This document shows, piece by piece, positions 62,856 through 64,000 of a stretch of DNA of 64,000 nucleotides. A program made the translations under genes and the position numbers. This DNA is from UBA7430 sp002478765 (GTDB taxonomy: Bacteria > Bacteroidota > Bacteroidia > Flavobacteriales > UBA7430): contig CALSTU010000001.1 in NCBI GenBank assembly GCA_943789355.1, forward strand, positions 1 through 64,000. The letters are read 5' to 3'. Position 1 is the stretch's first letter. Each line of letters starts with the position of its first letter. A model generated the notes under the pieces. That model saw only the letters and a list, made by a program, of their open reading frames with translations, made no database searches and was not told where the DNA came from.

Positions 62856-64000
62856 ATGGATGAAAATTTCTCGCCAAGAGTCAAAGATGTTATTCAATAC
62901 AGTAAAGAAGAAGCTTTACGACTAGGACATAAACATATCGGCACTGAACACTTACTTCTCGGAATCATTCGTGAAGGCGAGGGAATGGCAATACAAATCC
63001 TCTTATCCCTGGGTATTGACTTGAAGCTACTAAGAAAACGTATTGAAGATATTTCTACATCAGAAGTGTCTCCAAAAACTTCAAAGACCCCGAACCTTCC
63101 CTTAACAAAACAAGCAGAGAAAGCATTAAAGACCACTTTTTTAGAAGCCAAGCTTTTTAGCAGTGATATCATCGGGACTCCGCATCTTCTTTTGTGCATT
63201 TTAAGAAACGAATCAGATCCAATGTACCAATTGATGGATCAATTGGGTATTTCTTACGAAGTCATTAAAGAGCATTTTGAGGGTCGTGTTGGGGATGAAC
63301 CTCATGAAGGATTAGGATCGGATACTCCTTTTGCTGGAGATGATGAATATGAGGATGACTCCGAAGGTTCAAGCTCAGAAGATTTTAGTTCTCGGAAAAA
63401 GAGTAAAAGCAAACCCAAGTCTAAATCTACAACTCCAGTACTAAATAATTTTGGAAGAGATCTTACCTTGTTTGCAGAAGAAGGTAAATTAGACCCTGTT
63501 ATTGGTAGAGAAAAAGAAATAGAGCGTGTCTCGCAAGTATTGTCGAGAAGGAAAAAGAACAACCCACTTCTCATTGGAGAACCGGGCGTTGGTAAATCAG
63601 CCATTGCTGAGGGGCTGGCTCTTCGCATTGTAAAAAAGAAGGTTTCTCGAGTTTTATTTGACAAAAGAATCATTACCCTTGATCTGGCTTCGTTAGTTGC
63701 AGGTACTAAATACAGAGGGCAATTTGAAGAGCGAATGAAGGCCGTGCTTAATGAGTTGGAGAACAACCCTAACATCATCCTCTTTATAGATGAGATTCAC
63801 ACCATCGTAGGGGCTGGGGGAGCTGCAGGAAGCTTAGACGCCTCCAACATGTTCAAACCAGCATTAGCGAGAGGAGAAGTTCAATGCATTGGAGCTACCA
63901 CATTAGACGAATACAGACAGCACATTGAAAAAGATGGTGCCTTGGAGCGAAGATTTCAAAAAGTATTGGTTGAACCAACATCCAACGAAGAAACGCTGCA
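62856..64000 (+). CDS. clpC: ATP-dependent Clp protease ATPase ClpC, 3' end outside window
   Basis: The visible 381 residues are the start of a ClpC-type AAA+ unfoldase. The double Clp-N domain (GHKHIGTEHLLLGIIREGEG; TPHLLLCILRNE-like second repeat) covers about residues 1-145. A poly-Ser/Glu/Lys linker (about 150-190) is longer than usual. The first AAA+ module begins with RDLTLFAEEGKLDPVIGR, Walker A GEPGVGKSA and Walker B ILFIDEIHTIVGAGG, then the GATTLDEYR sensor region. It hands unfolded proteins to ClpP; the second ATPase module lies beyond base 64000. Confidence 0.94.
   Translation, partial: MDENFSPRVKDVIQYSKEEALRLGHKHIGTEHLLLGIIREGEGMAIQILLSLGIDLKLLRKRIEDISTSEVSPKTSKTPNLPLTKQAEKALKTTFLEAKLFSSDIIGTPHLLLCILRNESDPMYQLMDQLGISYEVIKEHFEGRVGDEPHEGLGSDTPFAGDDEYEDDSEGSSSEDFSSRKKSKSKPKSKSTTPVLNNFGRDLTLFAEEGKLDPVIGREKEIERVSQVLSRRKKNNPLLIGEPGVGKSAIAEGLALRIVKKKVSRVLFDKRIITLDLASLVAGTKYRGQFEERMKAVLNELENNPNIILFIDEIHTIVGAGGAAGSLDASNMFKPALARGEVQCIGATTLDEYRQHIEKDGALERRFQKVLVEPTSNEETL

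Noticed and set aside
63302..63778. Minus-strand frame opposite clpC
   Set aside because: It is the antisense shadow of the Ser/Lys-rich linker and first ATPase domain of ClpC.

Overview
The window is AT-rich chromosomal DNA from a member of the Bacteroidota, most likely a marine, pigmented Flavobacteriales relative. The evidence is: secreted proteins ending in type IX secretion (T9SS) sorting domains; several promoters of the Bacteroidota form TAnnTTTG; a bacillithiol gene; a zeaxanthin-type carotenoid operon; the long form of HisG; fused hisB and hisIE; and several conserved Bacteroidota families of unknown function. The species cannot be named from the sequence alone.

Layout. Bases 1-5205 hold a Cys/Asp-rich repeat surface protein (5' end outside the window) and a heavily frameshifted relative. 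This block ends at what looks like a tRNA-Ser 3' remnant plus a terminator (5383-5434), which suggests the edge of an integrated island. Bases 5487-15980 carry a rhodanese-thioredoxin lipoprotein, a DUF1566 protein, two T9SS type B surface proteins (one of 2410 residues) and a DUF4177 protein. Bases 16026-26865 are mostly housekeeping: an NYN/zinc-ribbon protein, a HAD phosphatase, a class IV aminotransferase, YqgE, PdxH, folP-cdaA (folate and c-di-AMP), a DUF1599/DoxX/ABC permease operon, EttA and BshB1. Bases 26985-34054 hold a 1466-residue secreted protein of unknown function, a MarR regulator and a LytTR/LytS two-component pair whose regulator is frameshifted. Bases 34429-37934 are sugar uptake, glucokinase and proC.

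Bases 37989-47459 are the most informative part. The complete histidine operon hisGDCBHAF(IE) is preceded by a leader peptide with five consecutive His codons, a strong terminator and a competing antiterminator pairing. Directly after it, a transsulfuration pair (CBS-like and CGL-like) is preceded by a near-leaderless small ORF containing Cys-Arg-Cys, followed by its own terminator. Both look like ribosome-mediated attenuators.

Bases 47515-54994 carry a peptidase, an IMPACT protein, a small secreted protein, ribD, prmC, ligA, a DUF6913-like protein and a GreA-like protein. Bases 54991-58813 (minus strand) are a five-gene carotenoid operon, crtI-crtB-hypothetical-idi-crtZ, with no lycopene cyclase. 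Bases 58975-62643 (minus strand) are gyrA and a TPR protein. A 3'-truncated clpC runs off the right edge.
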